Shown here piece by piece: positions 43,776 to 53,428 of a stretch of DNA of 64,000 nucleotides. The notes under the pieces are model-generated. The model was given only the letters and a program-made list of their open reading frames with translations. It made no database searches and had not been told where the DNA came from. This DNA comes from an uncultured Clostridia bacterium. GTDB taxonomy: Bacteria > Bacillota > Clostridia > TANB77 > CAG-465. The stretch covers positions 49,323 through 113,322 of the forward strand of contig CALXJF010000001.1 in the NCBI GenBank assembly GCA_944388575.1, in the 5' to 3' direction. Position 1 is the stretch's first letter, and the number at the start of each line of letters is the position of its first letter. A program made the translations under genes and the position numbers.

Positions 43776-46367
43776 TTATGTTGACTGGCCATAATATGAT
43801 TCTTTTAATATTTCTTCTAATTCTTCTACTAAAGGTAATTTAGGATTTGCAGTTGTACATTGATCACTAAATGCTTTATCTGCTAACTCACTAACTTTAT
43901 TCATATACTCTTTTTCATCTATACCTTCTTCTTTAAAAGAATGACTCATATCAAGCTTAGTCATAAGTTCTTTTATAGCATTAATAAGTGATTTAACTCC
44001 TTGTTCTGTTGTATCCGCTTTAAGTCCAAGGCGTCTTGCAATATCAGCATATCTTTTATCTGCTATAAAATATTCATATTTTGGGAAAGATACAAACTTC
44101 GTTGGCATTGTTGCATTATATTTTATAACATATGGTAAAAGAATAGCATTTGCTCTTCCATGTGGTACATGATATTCCCCTCCAATTTTATGGGCTATAC
44201 TATGATTAATTCCAAGAAAAGCATTTGAAAATGCCATGCCTGCAATTGTACTTGCATTATGCATTTTTTCCTTAGCCAACATATCTGTAGGATCTTTGTA
44301 TGATCTTTCTAAATACTCAAAAACAAGTTCTATAGCTTTTATAGCTAATCCGTCTGTAAAGTCAGATGCCATATTGGAAACATAAGCTTCAATTGCATGT
44401 GTAAGTACATCCATTCCCGTATCTGCTACAACAGATTTTGGTAAAGTAGATACTAAATCAGGATCAACTATTGCAATTGTTGGAAGTAATGCATAATCTG
44501 CTAAAGGATACTTCATATTTTTTACTTTATCCGAAATTACAGCAAATGACGTAGCTTCAGAACCTGTTCCACTTGTAGTTGGAATAGCAACCATCTTAGC
44601 CTTTTCTCCCAACTGCTCAATTTTATATACCCTTTTTCTAATATCCATAAATTTCTCTTTTAATGCACCAAGATCAACATCTGGTTGCTCATATAATAAC
44701 CACATTCCCTTAGCTGCATCCATAGAACTTCCTCCACCAAGTGCTATAATACAATCAGGATTAAATTTATTCATTAACTCAACACCTTTATTGATTGTTT
44801 CAAAAGATGGGTCTGGTTCTACATCAGAAAAAATTTCACAATGTACATGATTTTTTCTTTTTCTTAAATAATATAATATCTTATCAACATATCCAAGTTT
44901 AACCATAGCCGGATCACATACGATAAATACTCTAGAAATATCTCTCATTACCTCTAAGTATTTTATTGATCCCCTTTCAAAAAAGATTTTACTTGGAACT
45001 TTAAACCATTGCATATTAACTCTCCTCTTTGCTACTCTTTTTACATTTATCAAATTAACAGCTGAAACATTTGCAGTAGTAGAATTTCCTCCAAATGTTC
45101 CACAACCAAGTGTCAATGATGGTAAATTAGTGTTATAAATATCTCCTATTGCTCCATGAGTAGAAGGAGAATTTACAATAATTCTTCCAGCTTTCATTCT
45201 AGCCTCAAATTTACTTATTGCCTCTTTACTCTCACTATGAATTACAGCTGAATGTCCAAGACCACCATAAACTAATAATTTTTCTGCTATATCCAAAGCT
45301 TCTTCTTCATTTTTTACCACATAATATGCAAGTATTGGACTTAACTTTTCTTTTGATAATGGATCCTCATCCCCTACTTTATTTAATTTTGCAACTAAGA
45401 TTTTAGTTTCTTTTGGAACATTAATTTGAGCCTCCTTAGCTATTTTATATGCACTTTGACCAACAATAGTTGAATTTATTTTTAAAGCTCCCTTATCTTC
45501 TAAAATAACATATTGTTGCAATTTTTCTTTTTCATTGTCATTTAAAAAATAACAGCCCATTTCTTTCATTAACTTTTCAAATTCTTTAGAAATTTCTTTA
45601 TCTACTAATACAGATTGTTCAGATGCACATATCATTCCATTATCAAAAGTTTTAGACATTATTAAATCTGTGACCGATGTTCTAAGCTTAGCTGATTTTT
45701 CAATATAACATGGAACATTACCCGGTCCAACACCAAGAGCTGGTTTACCACAAGAGTATGCTGCTTTAACCATACCTGAACCGCCAGTTGCTAATATTAA
45801 CTTAACATCTTTATGATTCATAAGTTCATTTGTAGCTAACAAAGATGGATGCTCAATCCATAAAATACATCCTTCGGGAGCTCCAGCTTCAATAGCAGCT
45901 TCTTTTATGATTTTTGCAGCTTCACTACTACATTTTTGAGCAGATGGATGAAAACCAAATATAATTGGATTTTTAGTTTTAACGGCAATTAAAGATTTAT
46001 ATATTGTAGTAGACGTAGGATTAGTAACAGGTGTAACACCCGCAATAATACCAACTGGTTCTGCAACCATATCATATCCTTCTTGTTCATTTTCTTCAAT
46101 TACTCCAACAGTTTTATCATATTTAATGCTATGATAAATATACTCCGATGCAAATATATTTTTAGTAATCTTATCCTCATAGACACCACGTCCTGTTTCC
46201 TCAACAGCCATTTTAGCTAATTTCATATGATTATTTAATGCTGCAATTGACATAGCTTTAATAATATTATCTATTTGCTCTTGAGTCATACTTTCATATT
46301 GTTTTTCTGCTTCATGAGCTTTTTTTACTAAATTGTCAATTTCCATTTTTTCATCTAATTCTTTCAT
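43776..46367 (-). CDS. adhE: Bifunctional aldehyde-alcohol dehydrogenase AdhE
   Basis: An 863-residue fusion that reduces acetyl-CoA to acetaldehyde and then ethanol. The N-terminal aldehyde dehydrogenase half has [17 protein letters not shown], the NAD site and the catalytic Cys in [12 protein letters not shown]. The Fe-dependent alcohol dehydrogenase half has [10 protein letters not shown] and iron-binding [18 protein letters not shown] and [12 protein letters not shown]. Length and start are normal. It is monocistronic with a strong terminator. Together with pflB it indicates mixed-acid/ethanol fermentation. Confidence 0.97.
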   Translation of the reverse strand: MKELDEKMEIDNLVKKAHEAEKQYESMTQEQIDNIIKAMSIAALNNHMKLAKMAVEETGRGVYEDKITKNIFASEYIYHSIKYDKTVGVIEENEQEGYDMVAEPVGIIAGVTPVTNPTSTTIYKSLIAVKTKNPIIFGFHPSAQKCSSEAAKIIKEAAIEAGAPEGCILWIEHPSLLATNELMNHKDVKLILATGGSGMVKAAYSCGKPALGVGPGNVPCYIEKSAKLRTSVTDLIMSKTFDNGMICASEQSVLVDKEISKEFEKLMKEMGCYFLNDNEKEKLQQYVILEDKGALKINSTIVGQSAYKIAKEAQINVPKETKILVAKLNKVGDEDPLSKEKLSPILAYYVVKNEEEALDIAEKLLVYGGLGHSAVIHSESKEAISKFEARMKAGRIIVNSPSTHGAIGDIYNTNLPSLTLGCGTFGGNSTTANVSAVNLINVKRVAKRRVNMQWFKVPSKIFFERGSIKYLEVMRDISRVFIVCDPAMVKLGYVDKILYYLRKRKNHVHCEIFSDVEPDPSFETINKGVELMNKFNPDCIIALGGGSSMDAAKGMWLLYEQPDVDLGALKEKFMDIRKRVYKIEQLGEKAKMVAIPTTSGTGSEATSFAVISDKVKNMKYPLADYALLPTIAIVDPDLVSTLPKSVVADTGMDVLTHAIEAYVSNMASDFTDGLAIKAIELVFEYLERSYKDPTDMLAKEKMHNASTIAGMAFSNAFLGINHSIAHKIGGEYHVPHGRANAILLPYVIKYNATMPTKFVSFPKYEYFIADKRYADIARRLGLKADTTEQGVKSLINAIKELMTKLDMSHSFKEEGIDEKEYMNKVSELADKAFSDQCTTANPKLPLVEELEEILKESYYGQST

Positions 46368-46434
46368 TTAGAAACCTCCTATAGTAATCTTATTCTATCA
46401 TTAAAATATTTATTAATCAACTTTTTTTAAAAAA

Positions 46435-46463
46435 TAGGTGATTAAAATATTTTAACCACCTAT
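46435..46463 (-). terminator. Terminator of the NMNAT-pyrophosphatase-like operon
   Basis: ATAGGTG(G)TTAAAAT/ATTTTAATCACCTAT stem (mismatch in the middle) nine bases past the DHH stop, with T-tract. Confidence 0.8.
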
Positions 46464-46471
46464 AAATATAA

Positions 46472-47386
46472 CTAAATATTATAAAAATAATCTTCAATTT
46501 TAGGAATAATATCAGAGCCCCTAGATACTATAGAATTAAATTCTCTTTCCTCAATACCAATTTTAGTTATATAATATACATAAGTTTTATCATTTTGCAT
46601 ATCAAAACTAATAAATACCCACATATCTATATTATCTGTTAACACTTTCTTCACAATATCATCTAAAAGTTTATCTAATTCTTTAGCTTCTAGACACCCC
46701 TTAATTTGTATATAAGAAGAAGATACATTACAATAATTTAAAATATAGTTTTTACGCCCATTTTGCACAATCTCATCTATACTCATATTGTTTATATCAG
46801 TAAATAAGAGACACTCATCTTTTATCTTTGAATAATCTTCTAAGTTATACTTTGTAACTAACTTTTCTAATTCCTCCATTTCACTTTTGACTGTTTTAGA
46901 GCTTTTAAATACAGAAGTATCAACTAACATTGCATAAGCTAAAAGTTCAATTATTTCTTTTGTTACTATCATGGAAGAAGCTTCCATCAATTTATATATA
47001 ATATATGCCGTAGCACAACTCTTTTTATATAAATATACTTGAGCATTAACATTTGAGACAGTAAAATGATGATCGATTACCCCAATAACTCTTCCCTCAT
47101 GCTTAGTAGCATAATGATCAACTAAAAAAAGTAGCTTGTTACTCTTTTCATTATATATCATAAACTTTTTCAAATCATATCCTAAATTTGATAAAATACG
47201 CTTAGTATCTTCACTAACTTTTTTATCCATAATACAAATACGATTTTTTATATTATAATAATCCAAAAGTTTAGACAACATAATAGCACTTATAATAGAA
47301 TCAACATCAGCATAATCATGAGGTAATATATTTATATACCGCCCTTTTACACTATCAATAATACTATTCAAATAATCTTTATACAT
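46472..47386 (-). CDS. DHH-superfamily pyrophosphatase-like protein
   Basis: A 304-residue protein with the family II inorganic pyrophosphatase outline: NILPHDYADVDSIISAIMLSKLL (DxDS metal motif), LFLVDHYA, VIGVIDHHFTVSNVNAQVYLYKKSCATAYIIYKLM (DHH) and AMLVDTSVF. The C-terminal DHHA2-like part is diverged, so phosphoester specificity is not certain. Its start overlaps the end of the NMNAT fusion by eight bases, so the two are translationally coupled. NMNAT releases PPi, and removal of PPi would drive that reaction. Confidence 0.7.
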   Translation of the reverse strand: MYKDYLNSIIDSVKGRYINILPHDYADVDSIISAIMLSKLLDYYNIKNRICIMDKKVSEDTKRILSNLGYDLKKFMIYNEKSNKLLFLVDHYATKHEGRVIGVIDHHFTVSNVNAQVYLYKKSCATAYIIYKLMEASSMIVTKEIIELLAYAMLVDTSVFKSSKTVKSEMEELEKLVTKYNLEDYSKIKDECLLFTDINNMSIDEIVQNGRKNYILNYCNVSSSYIQIKGCLEAKELDKLLDDIVKKVLTDNIDMWVFISFDMQNDKTYVYYITKIGIEEREFNSIVSRGSDIIPKIEDYFYNI

Positions 47387-49109
47387 TATTTAGCCTCCCT
47401 AACAAATCTACTATATTTTCAATAATTTCCAAAATTTCTTTTGATTTTTCTTTTAATTTAACATTATCATTTATAATATACGTTGCTGCCTCTCTTACCG
47501 CTTCTATGGCTCCTTTTACCGTAACAAAATTGTAACCTCTTGCCTCCAGATTATCTTTTAAAATTTTAGATTTTCTATCAGAATCTTTTTCATCTTCAAG
47601 TCTTCCATTTGTTTCAAACTCAATACTTTTATCTCTTTCAATAAAAATAATATAATTGTCTGTTTTGTTAAAAAGATAATATGCAGCTTCTTCTAAAGGT
47701 TTTTCTTTTGAAGCATGCATAGCACTAATTGCAAGAGGTGCATCAGAAATTATATAATCTACATTTCCATTTAAACGCGCCACTCTATAATCTTGCTCTC
47801 CAATTATCTTTGCTTGACTCTTTAATAATGCTCTTAAGCTACCTTCATAAACTTTTTCTTTTGCAAATTCTCCAGTAAACTCACAGCTCATATTAAGAAG
47901 TTTGAGGAAAAACATAACCCCATAAGCAGCCAAAGATTTACCAGTACCAGGTCCACCTACAAAATATATGCATTTTGAATTTTTATTTCCATGATAACTA
48001 TCTTTTTCAAACTTAATCTTTCCTTTTGCCATATATACGGCTCTTTCTACCATTTCATTATGTTGAAATGCCAAAGGTGTATCTATAATATTATCTACTT
48101 CATAAAAATCCACTTCCTCTAAACCCCTAGTAGGCGATAAAATAGATCTATATATATCTACATCCCCTTCAACATAAATAGAAAAGCACTGACTTGACCC
48201 ACCTCTTGTTCCCATCTTATTTGGTTCTTCTGAGCTATAAATGCCAACCAAGTTCATAAAAAGAAAAGATGTTTTTAAATTTTTAAGCTTTACAGGTGTA
48301 GATACAAAATGTCTTTCAAGTAACTCAACTTTTAGTCCAGTCTCCTCTTTAAACATTCTTACACAAGCATCTTCCGGTTCTTCAAATCTTTCAATTGCAC
48401 TTCCTGGTATAGCTTTTATATTTGCAAAATCCACAGAATCTTGAGGTCTTTTTCCAAGTAAAACATACAGTTTTTGAGTATTCTTATCTTTAAGTAAAAA
48501 TACCATATCTACAGTTTGTCTTCCAGGTACAAAAATCACCTCTTCATTTTTGTTCGCCATCTCAATATTTTTAAAGCATTCATAACAACTCATAATGTTA
48601 AGTACAGAGTTTGGAACATATTCTTTTAACTTTTCATAGTCACCTTCTTCAATTGCTTTTCTTACATCTGTTGCATGATACGGTATTTCTTTATCAAGAG
48701 GAATATCTCCTACACGTAAAGGATACATATTTTGACTATTAACTATCTCTTGGACCCACTCATTACCAGAAGCTATATCATTAATATTATATATACGTGA
48801 TATATCTATAAGATCCTTTAACCATATTTCATTACTTTCATAATCTGCAAGTGGCACAATATCGTACTTTTCCTCTGAAAGTCCTGCTTCTTTAAGCATG
48901 GCTCTTATCATTTTTATTCGTATTATAGACGGTATACAATGTCTACTATTTCCAAGAGTATAACAAGATCCAGATATTATTATCACCTTTTTGTATAACC
49001 TTGCAAGTTTTAATATATACTCTAAATGTGCATTAGTAGGAGGCTCTGTTCTTGCTATCCAACCAACTACTTTATCTTTTAAATATTCCCTTTCATTAAT
49101 AATAATCAT
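47379..49109 (-). CDS. NMN adenylyltransferase-Nudix-P-loop kinase fusion
   Basis: A 576-residue protein with three domains. (1) NMNAT-type nucleotidyltransferase (about 10-170): VVGWIARTEPPTNAHLEYILK (GxxPxH variant), IIISGSCYTLGNSRHCI. (2) Nudix (about 195-340): GSAIERFEEPEDACVRMFKEETGL, complete except Met for one Glu. (3) P-loop NTPase like the ribosylnicotinamide kinase of NadR (about 370-550): VGGPGTGKSLAAYGVMF and the LID-like NGRLEDEKDSDR. It would make, check and repair NAD. A triple fusion is rare. It is co-translated with the pyrophosphatase-like gene. Confidence 0.75.
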   Translation of the reverse strand: MIIINEREYLKDKVVGWIARTEPPTNAHLEYILKLARLYKKVIIISGSCYTLGNSRHCIPSIIRIKMIRAMLKEAGLSEEKYDIVPLADYESNEIWLKDLIDISRIYNINDIASGNEWVQEIVNSQNMYPLRVGDIPLDKEIPYHATDVRKAIEEGDYEKLKEYVPNSVLNIMSCYECFKNIEMANKNEEVIFVPGRQTVDMVFLLKDKNTQKLYVLLGKRPQDSVDFANIKAIPGSAIERFEEPEDACVRMFKEETGLKVELLERHFVSTPVKLKNLKTSFLFMNLVGIYSSEEPNKMGTRGGSSQCFSIYVEGDVDIYRSILSPTRGLEEVDFYEVDNIIDTPLAFQHNEMVERAVYMAKGKIKFEKDSYHGNKNSKCIYFVGGPGTGKSLAAYGVMFFLKLLNMSCEFTGEFAKEKVYEGSLRALLKSQAKIIGEQDYRVARLNGNVDYIISDAPLAISAMHASKEKPLEEAAYYLFNKTDNYIIFIERDKSIEFETNGRLEDEKDSDRKSKILKDNLEARGYNFVTVKGAIEAVREAATYIINDNVKLKEKSKEILEIIENIVDLLGRLNNV

Positions 49110-49320
49110 TATTAATCAACTCCCTTTTAAATTATTATAAATACCCATATAAATTTGTTTTCTATTATAGCATAACACATAAATTATGTCAATTTTTGTA
49201 TAAATTTTCTCATTATAACTTATATACATATATATATATATATATTACAATTACTACTAAAAAATATATATGTAACTATAAAAACTTAAAGCAACAAAAA
49301 ACTATCAAATATTGAAAAAA

Positions 49321-49345
49321 CCAGATTACTCTTATTGTAATCTGG
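49321..49345 (-). terminator. NrnA-like gene terminator overlapping its stop codon
   Basis: CCAGATTAC/GTAATCTGG with a 7-base loop and T tract. The stem includes the last codons and stop. Confidence 0.85.
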
Positions 49346-50273
49346 TCAAATCTTCTATCTCTTGCAATATATTATATATCTCATCAAATTCTTTTAATTT
49401 AAATCCTGCTGAATGAACATGTCCTCCGCCGTCTCCATACTTTTTAGCAAGTTTGCTAACATCAATATTACTATTTAAAGACGATCTTATCTCAACAAAA
49501 ACATCTCCATTCTTAGCTTCACAACAACAAAAAAATACTTTGGCATTAATGCTAATTAATGTATTTACTGCACGTGCCACACTTAAGGCCATAAAATCAT
49601 GTTGATACTTTCTGATAATAGTTCCAACCACGTCTTTAGCATAAAATTTATGATTATACGCTACTAAACCTTCTATTCGTTTTCTACTAGAAGAGATATA
49701 TTTCATATTATTAACAACAAAACTATAATCAGCTTTACATTTTAATAACTTAGAAAGTTGCAAAAACATTACATCTCGTATACCGTATTTAAAACCTCCA
49801 GTATCTGTATAAATTCCCGTATAAAGATAAGTAGCCATTTTGGGAGTAATATCATCTTTTAAAATCATACTAGATACTATTTCACAAGTAGAAGAAGCCT
49901 CATCATCAATATAGTTATAATCTCCAAATAAATCTCCGTCTTTATGATGATCTATTTTATATATAATTTCTGCTTTTTTATACAAATCATTTTCATTTCC
50001 AGAGACTATAGAAGTATCCACACTTATGGCTATAAATTTTTCATCCTTAATACATGAAGTTTCTACTTTTGGAAAAACACCTAGTAAACAATTATCCTCT
50101 GCAGTTATAATATACTTACTATTATATCCATTCTGGGTAAAGTATTCAACTAATGCAAGAGCAGCACCTTTAGCATCTCCATCATGTTTAGCATGAGAAA
50201 AAATATATATTCTTTGTATATTCATCTCACACGCTTTTAATTTAATATCTTCCAATGTAAATTGTTTATCCAT
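49332..50273 (-). CDS. NrnA-like DHH phosphoesterase
   Basis: About 313 residues. SHAKHDGDAKGAALALVEYF holds the DxDx metal motif, then VDTSIVSG, IYKIDHHKDG (DHH), GIYTDTGGFKYG and C-terminal GDGGGHVHSAGFKL (GGGHxxAAG). This is the layout of NrnA, the nanoRNase and pAp phosphatase. The ATG at 50273 is chosen because GGAGG lies 10 bases before it. It has its own consensus promoter. Its position behind NAD-related genes may be by chance or may reflect PAP or NMN-linked chemistry. Confidence 0.8.
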   Translation of the reverse strand: MDKQFTLEDIKLKACEMNIQRIYIFSHAKHDGDAKGAALALVEYFTQNGYNSKYIITAEDNCLLGVFPKVETSCIKDEKFIAISVDTSIVSGNENDLYKKAEIIYKIDHHKDGDLFGDYNYIDDEASSTCEIVSSMILKDDITPKMATYLYTGIYTDTGGFKYGIRDVMFLQLSKLLKCKADYSFVVNNMKYISSSRKRIEGLVAYNHKFYAKDVVGTIIRKYQHDFMALSVARAVNTLISINAKVFFCCCEAKNGDVFVEIRSSLNSNIDVSKLAKKYGDGGGHVHSAGFKLKEFDEIYNILQEIEDLTRLQ

Positions 50274-50322
50274 ATCATAAGCACCTCCGATATTAATCTT
50301 GGTTAACATTTGTTATAATTTG

Positions 50323-50351
50323 ATTATACTATCTATTTACATAATTGTCAA
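50323..50351 (-). promoter_or_regulatory. Promoter of the NrnA-like gene
   Basis: Minus strand TTGACA (50346-50351), 17 bases, TATAAT (50323-50328): full consensus. Confidence 0.85.
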
Positions 50352-50389
50352 ATTTATTGGAATTTTTTTGTTAATTTTATTATAATCAT

Positions 50390-50418
50390 TTGACAGAAAC
50401 TAATTAAAAATATATACT
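50390..50418 (+). promoter_or_regulatory. Promoter of the pentapeptide-M23-GIY operon
   Basis: TTGACA (50390-50395), 17 bases, TATACT (50413-50418), followed by AAAAGGAG before the start. It diverges from the NrnA-like promoter 39 bases away. Confidence 0.8.
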
Positions 50419-50443
50419 ATGTTATATAAAAGGAGTAGACTTT

Positions 50444-51073
50444 ATGATTTTAAAACCAAATGTAAATATAGAGAAAACCTTTAAAAGTCCATTAAGTTAT
50501 GAATTAAAAAATACAGATACAATTATTTCTAAAAAATCAAATAACGATAGCCTATATAATATTAATAAATATGATATAGAAATAAATACCTGTATAATCA
50601 CAAATAATATTTTTATCAATTGCAAAATGGAAAAATCATATTTTATAGATGTATTATTCAATAATTGTGACCTGTCAAATATGTCTTTTTTTAAGTCAAC
50701 ATTTAAAAGAGTATTATTTAAAAATTGTAAATTGCTTGGAGCAAACTTTTCAAATTCATATTTTGAAAATATTACCTTTATTGAATGTAATATGAAAAAC
50801 TGTTATTTAGATGAATGTATAATTAATAATTCCTTATTTGAAAATTGCAATCAAGAAGGAGCAAATATGAGCAATGTAAAACACAAAAATATATTATTTA
50901 ATAACTGTAATCTTACAAGTATTAATTTTTCCAAAACAAGTCTAAAAAATATTGATTTATCTTCTAATATTATCAATGGAATTGTTATTTACCCTAATGA
51001 TATAAAAGGAGTAATAATGACTGAATATCAGGCCTTAGATTTTATAAAAATTTTAGGAATAAGAATAAAATGA
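50444..51073 (+). CDS. Pentapeptide-repeat protein
   Basis: A 209-residue protein whose residues about 50-180 form a pentapeptide-like right-handed helix: NCDLSNMSFFKSTFKRVLFKNCKLLGANFSNSYF and NLTSINFSKTSLKNIDLSSN. Asn/Cys/Phe/Leu repeat positions are visible. N-terminal 45 residues and the last 25 are non-repetitive. Function unknown; some such proteins protect gyrase. Its end overlaps the M23 gene by four bases (ATGA), so translation is coupled. Confidence 0.8.
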   Translation: MILKPNVNIEKTFKSPLSYELKNTDTIISKKSNNDSLYNINKYDIEINTCIITNNIFINCKMEKSYFIDVLFNNCDLSNMSFFKSTFKRVLFKNCKLLGANFSNSYFENITFIECNMKNCYLDECIINNSLFENCNQEGANMSNVKHKNILFNNCNLTSINFSKTSLKNIDLSSNIINGIVIYPNDIKGVIMTEYQALDFIKILGIRIK

Positions 51074-51736
51074 GTATAAAAAATATAAAAGAAGATTTAT
51101 CAAATAGACTTTATTTAGCAAAATTTAGAATAAAACATAAAGATACTCACTTAATAAACAAACTAAAACTTTCCTCTACTCTACTTTTTATTGTAATACT
51201 AATACCTTGTGTCAGCTTAGCTTTAAGTTATTCAAGTAAACAATTTTCTGTAAAGAGTGAAGAAAAAATTATAGAGCAAAATAGCTATATGTCTATCGCA
51301 TCAAGTGGTAAATTTAGATCCCCAATTAGTGGTACTATTACATCTAATTATGGTTATAGAAAAGATCCTATAAGTGGTAAATATTCAAAACATACGGGTA
51401 TAGACATTTCAGGTGTACATCATGATAATGTTAAATGTATAACCAATGGTGTAGTTACTTTTTCAGGAAGTCAAAATGGATATGGTAACTGTATTGAAGT
51501 AAAACATAATATAAAAGGAAAAGAAATATATAGTTTTTATGCTCATCTATCAAAAATACTAGTAAAAAATGGTGATCAAATAAAAGAAGGCCAAATAATA
51601 GCTAAAGAAGGACGGAGATCCTAAAACAGATCCCAATCCAGGTTATAGTACAGGACATCATCTTCACTTTGAAATTAGAACTGCAAGTGGATATGGTAAT
51701 GATATTAATCCATTTGAATATATAATCATACAATAG
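51070..51736 (+). pseudogene. M23 (LytM) peptidase split by a +1 frameshift
   Basis: A cell-wall endopeptidase. The N-terminal cytoplasmic and membrane-anchor part (helix about 35-55) precedes the LytM domain: ITSNYGYRKDPISGKYSKHTGIDISG with the first zinc ligands. The first frame ends IAKEGRRS-stop near 51624. The missing part continues one base later: DPKTDPNPGYSTGHHLHFEIR, with catalytic HxH, and ends NPFEYIIIQ. One extra base at about 51611-51613, most simply the C in GGACGGAGA, explains it; without it the reading is AKEGGDPKTDPNPG. Without recoding the product lacks the HxH motif. Confidence 0.85.
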
Positions 51737-51741
51737 AAAAA

Positions 51742-52053
51742 ATGTATTATATCTATATGTTAAGATGTGAAGATGATTCTATATATACTGGTATTACTAC
51801 AAATATTACTAGAAGAATGAAAGAGCATTTTTTAAGAGGAAAGCAATGTGCAAAGTATACACTAACTCACAAAGCAAAAAAACTTGAATGTGTGTTTGAA
51901 ACTTCCACTAAATCATTAGCAAGTAAACTAGAATATTATATAAAAAAATTAAATAAAGAACAAAAAGAAACCATTATAACTAATCCTAGTACTATAAAAA
52001 GTTATTTAAAAGACAGAGTTGACTTTAATAAATATATAATCCCAAACACTTAA
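51742..52053 (+). CDS. GIY-YIG nuclease domain protein (UPF0213-like)
   Basis: A 103-residue stand-alone GIY-YIG domain: YYIYMLRCEDDSIYTGITTNITRRMKEHF with the two tyrosines and the conserved Arg, and KLECVFETSTKSLASKLEYYIKKL with the Glu. It probably cuts DNA, but UPF0213 members have no known role. It begins five bases after the M23 stop. Its terminator overlaps the stop. Confidence 0.85.
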   Translation: MYYIYMLRCEDDSIYTGITTNITRRMKEHFLRGKQCAKYTLTHKAKKLECVFETSTKSLASKLEYYIKKLNKEQKETIITNPSTIKSYLKDRVDFNKYIIPNT

Positions 52054-52081
52054 TATGTTCATATGTGCTTGGGATTTTTTT
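52041..52081 (+). terminator. GIY-YIG gene terminator
   Basis: CCCAA(A)CAC stem with GTGCTTGGG, T tract following; it overlaps the GIY-YIG stop. Confidence 0.8.
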
Positions 52082-52091
52082 TGATTTATTT

Positions 52092-52277
52092 TTATAATAC
52101 TAATGCCTTTTTAGGACAAAAATTTGAACATTTTCCACAAGATATACATTTAGTATAATCTATTGTTGGAGCTTTAAAATCTTTTTGTGACAATGCTCCT
52201 ACCGGGCAAATCTTTACAGCAGGACATTTATGATTTTGTGGACAATTTTCTAATATTACCTTTAATCTTTTATTCAT
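52092..52277 (-). CDS. Short 4Fe-4S ferredoxin-like protein
   Basis: A 61-residue protein with a complete cluster motif CISCGKCSNFCPKKAL near the C-terminus and a partly changed first motif (CPQNHKCPAVKICPVGAL) that may bind a second cluster. It probably carries electrons. It is placed on its own between the GIY-YIG terminator and the repair genes. Partner unknown. Confidence 0.8.
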   Translation of the reverse strand: MNKRLKVILENCPQNHKCPAVKICPVGALSQKDFKAPTIDYTKCISCGKCSNFCPKKALVL

Positions 52278-52315
52278 TTCAATCTCTCACCTTTTACCTT
52301 ATTTATTAATAAATT

Positions 52316-52867
52316 TTACACATTATGAAATAAGAAACATTCTTTATCATGTGAATAAATAATACCTATAGCTTGTAAATAAGAATATATTATTTTCGAT
52401 CCCACAAATTTCATTCCTCTTTTTTGTAAATCTTTTGAAATGTTATCAGATAAATTTGACGTTGTTTTATCTAATTCATATATTATCTTGCCTTTTGTAA
52501 ATAATTCTAAGTAATTATAAAATGAACCATATTCCTTTTGGATATTCTTAAATATCTTTGCGTTATTAATGCTAGCATTTATCTTTAGTTTATTCCTTAT
52601 TATTTTATCATTTAATAATAACTCTTTAATCTTTTCATTATCATATTCACATATTTTATCTATATCAAAATTATCAAAAGCCGTTATAAAAGAGTCCCTT
52701 TTGTTTAACACACATTCCCAAGAAAGACCTGCTTGAAACGATTCTAATATTAACATTTCAAATAAATATTTATCATCAAAATTTGGTTTGCACCATTCCT
52801 CATCATGATATTTTATATATAATTCATTTTTTAAATTACACCATTTACATCTTATTTTTTTATCCAT
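52316..52867 (-). CDS. tag: DNA-3-methyladenine glycosylase I
   Basis: A 183-residue enzyme removing 3-methyladenine from DNA. The TagI pattern is clear: RCKWCN, YHDEEWCKPNFDDKYLFEMLILESFQAGLSWECVLNKRDSF with the conserved Glu/Gln, and KFVGSKIIYSYLQAIG. The zinc-binding Cys/His residues near both ends (CKWCN, SHDKECFLFHNV) are kept. It follows ogt by 9 bases, so the two alkylation-repair genes form one operon. Confidence 0.9.
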   Translation of the reverse strand: MDKKIRCKWCNLKNELYIKYHDEEWCKPNFDDKYLFEMLILESFQAGLSWECVLNKRDSFITAFDNFDIDKICEYDNEKIKELLLNDKIIRNKLKINASINNAKIFKNIQKEYGSFYNYLELFTKGKIIYELDKTTSNLSDNISKDLQKRGMKFVGSKIIYSYLQAIGIIYSHDKECFLFHNV

Positions 52868-52876
52868 AGTTACTCC

Positions 52877-53416
52877 TTATAAAACTGTCCCTTTTAATGG
52901 TAAAAATAAATTATTCATGTCTACATTTTCATGTTTTAATAATTTTATTTTTTTATCTATTCCTCCTGCATATCCTGTTAAACTTCCATTTGTTCCAACC
53001 ACTCTATGACAAGGAATAATAATTGAAATCGGATTATGACTAACTGCACCTCCTATTGCTTGTGCAGACATTTTATCTTTATTCATTATTTTAGCTATTT
53101 CCTTTGCAATCTCTTTGTAAGTAGTGACTTCTCCATATGGAATTTCACACAATATTTTCCATACATTTTTAGCAAAATCACTTCCACTTGGTTCTAAATC
53201 AAGCTCAAAAATTTTAGGTTTCTTTTTTTCAAAATACTTATCTAACCATTTTTTAGTATTTACTAAAATAATTTCATCGTTATTTTCTTTCATTTGATCA
53301 TTTAAAATTCCCCTAAAATACTTTTGACCTTCTATCCATAATCCTATCAATTTATTATTTTTACTTGCCAATAATATTTTTCCTACAGGAGAATTATAAT
53401 AAGAAGTATATACCAT
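52877..53416 (-). CDS. ogt: Methylated-DNA-protein-cysteine methyltransferase
   Basis: A 179-residue suicide enzyme transferring methyl groups from O6-methylguanine to its own Cys. The active site IPCHRVVGTNGSLTGYAGG is complete; upstream FAKNVWKILCEIPYGEVTTYKEIAKEI is the helix-turn-helix. It sits directly upstream of tag and downstream of tcdA, with short gaps, so it is likely part of a longer operon. Confidence 0.95.
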   Translation of the reverse strand: MVYTSYYNSPVGKILLASKNNKLIGLWIEGQKYFRGILNDQMKENNDEIILVNTKKWLDKYFEKKKPKIFELDLEPSGSDFAKNVWKILCEIPYGEVTTYKEIAKEIAKIMNKDKMSAQAIGGAVSHNPISIIIPCHRVVGTNGSLTGYAGGIDKKIKLLKHENVDMNNLFLPLKGTVL

Positions 53417-53428
53417 AAAAAGCTCCTT

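Noticed and set aside
49214..49246. TA-rich tandem repeat
   Set aside because: A short run of TATATA in an AT-rich spacer without periodic unit of interest.
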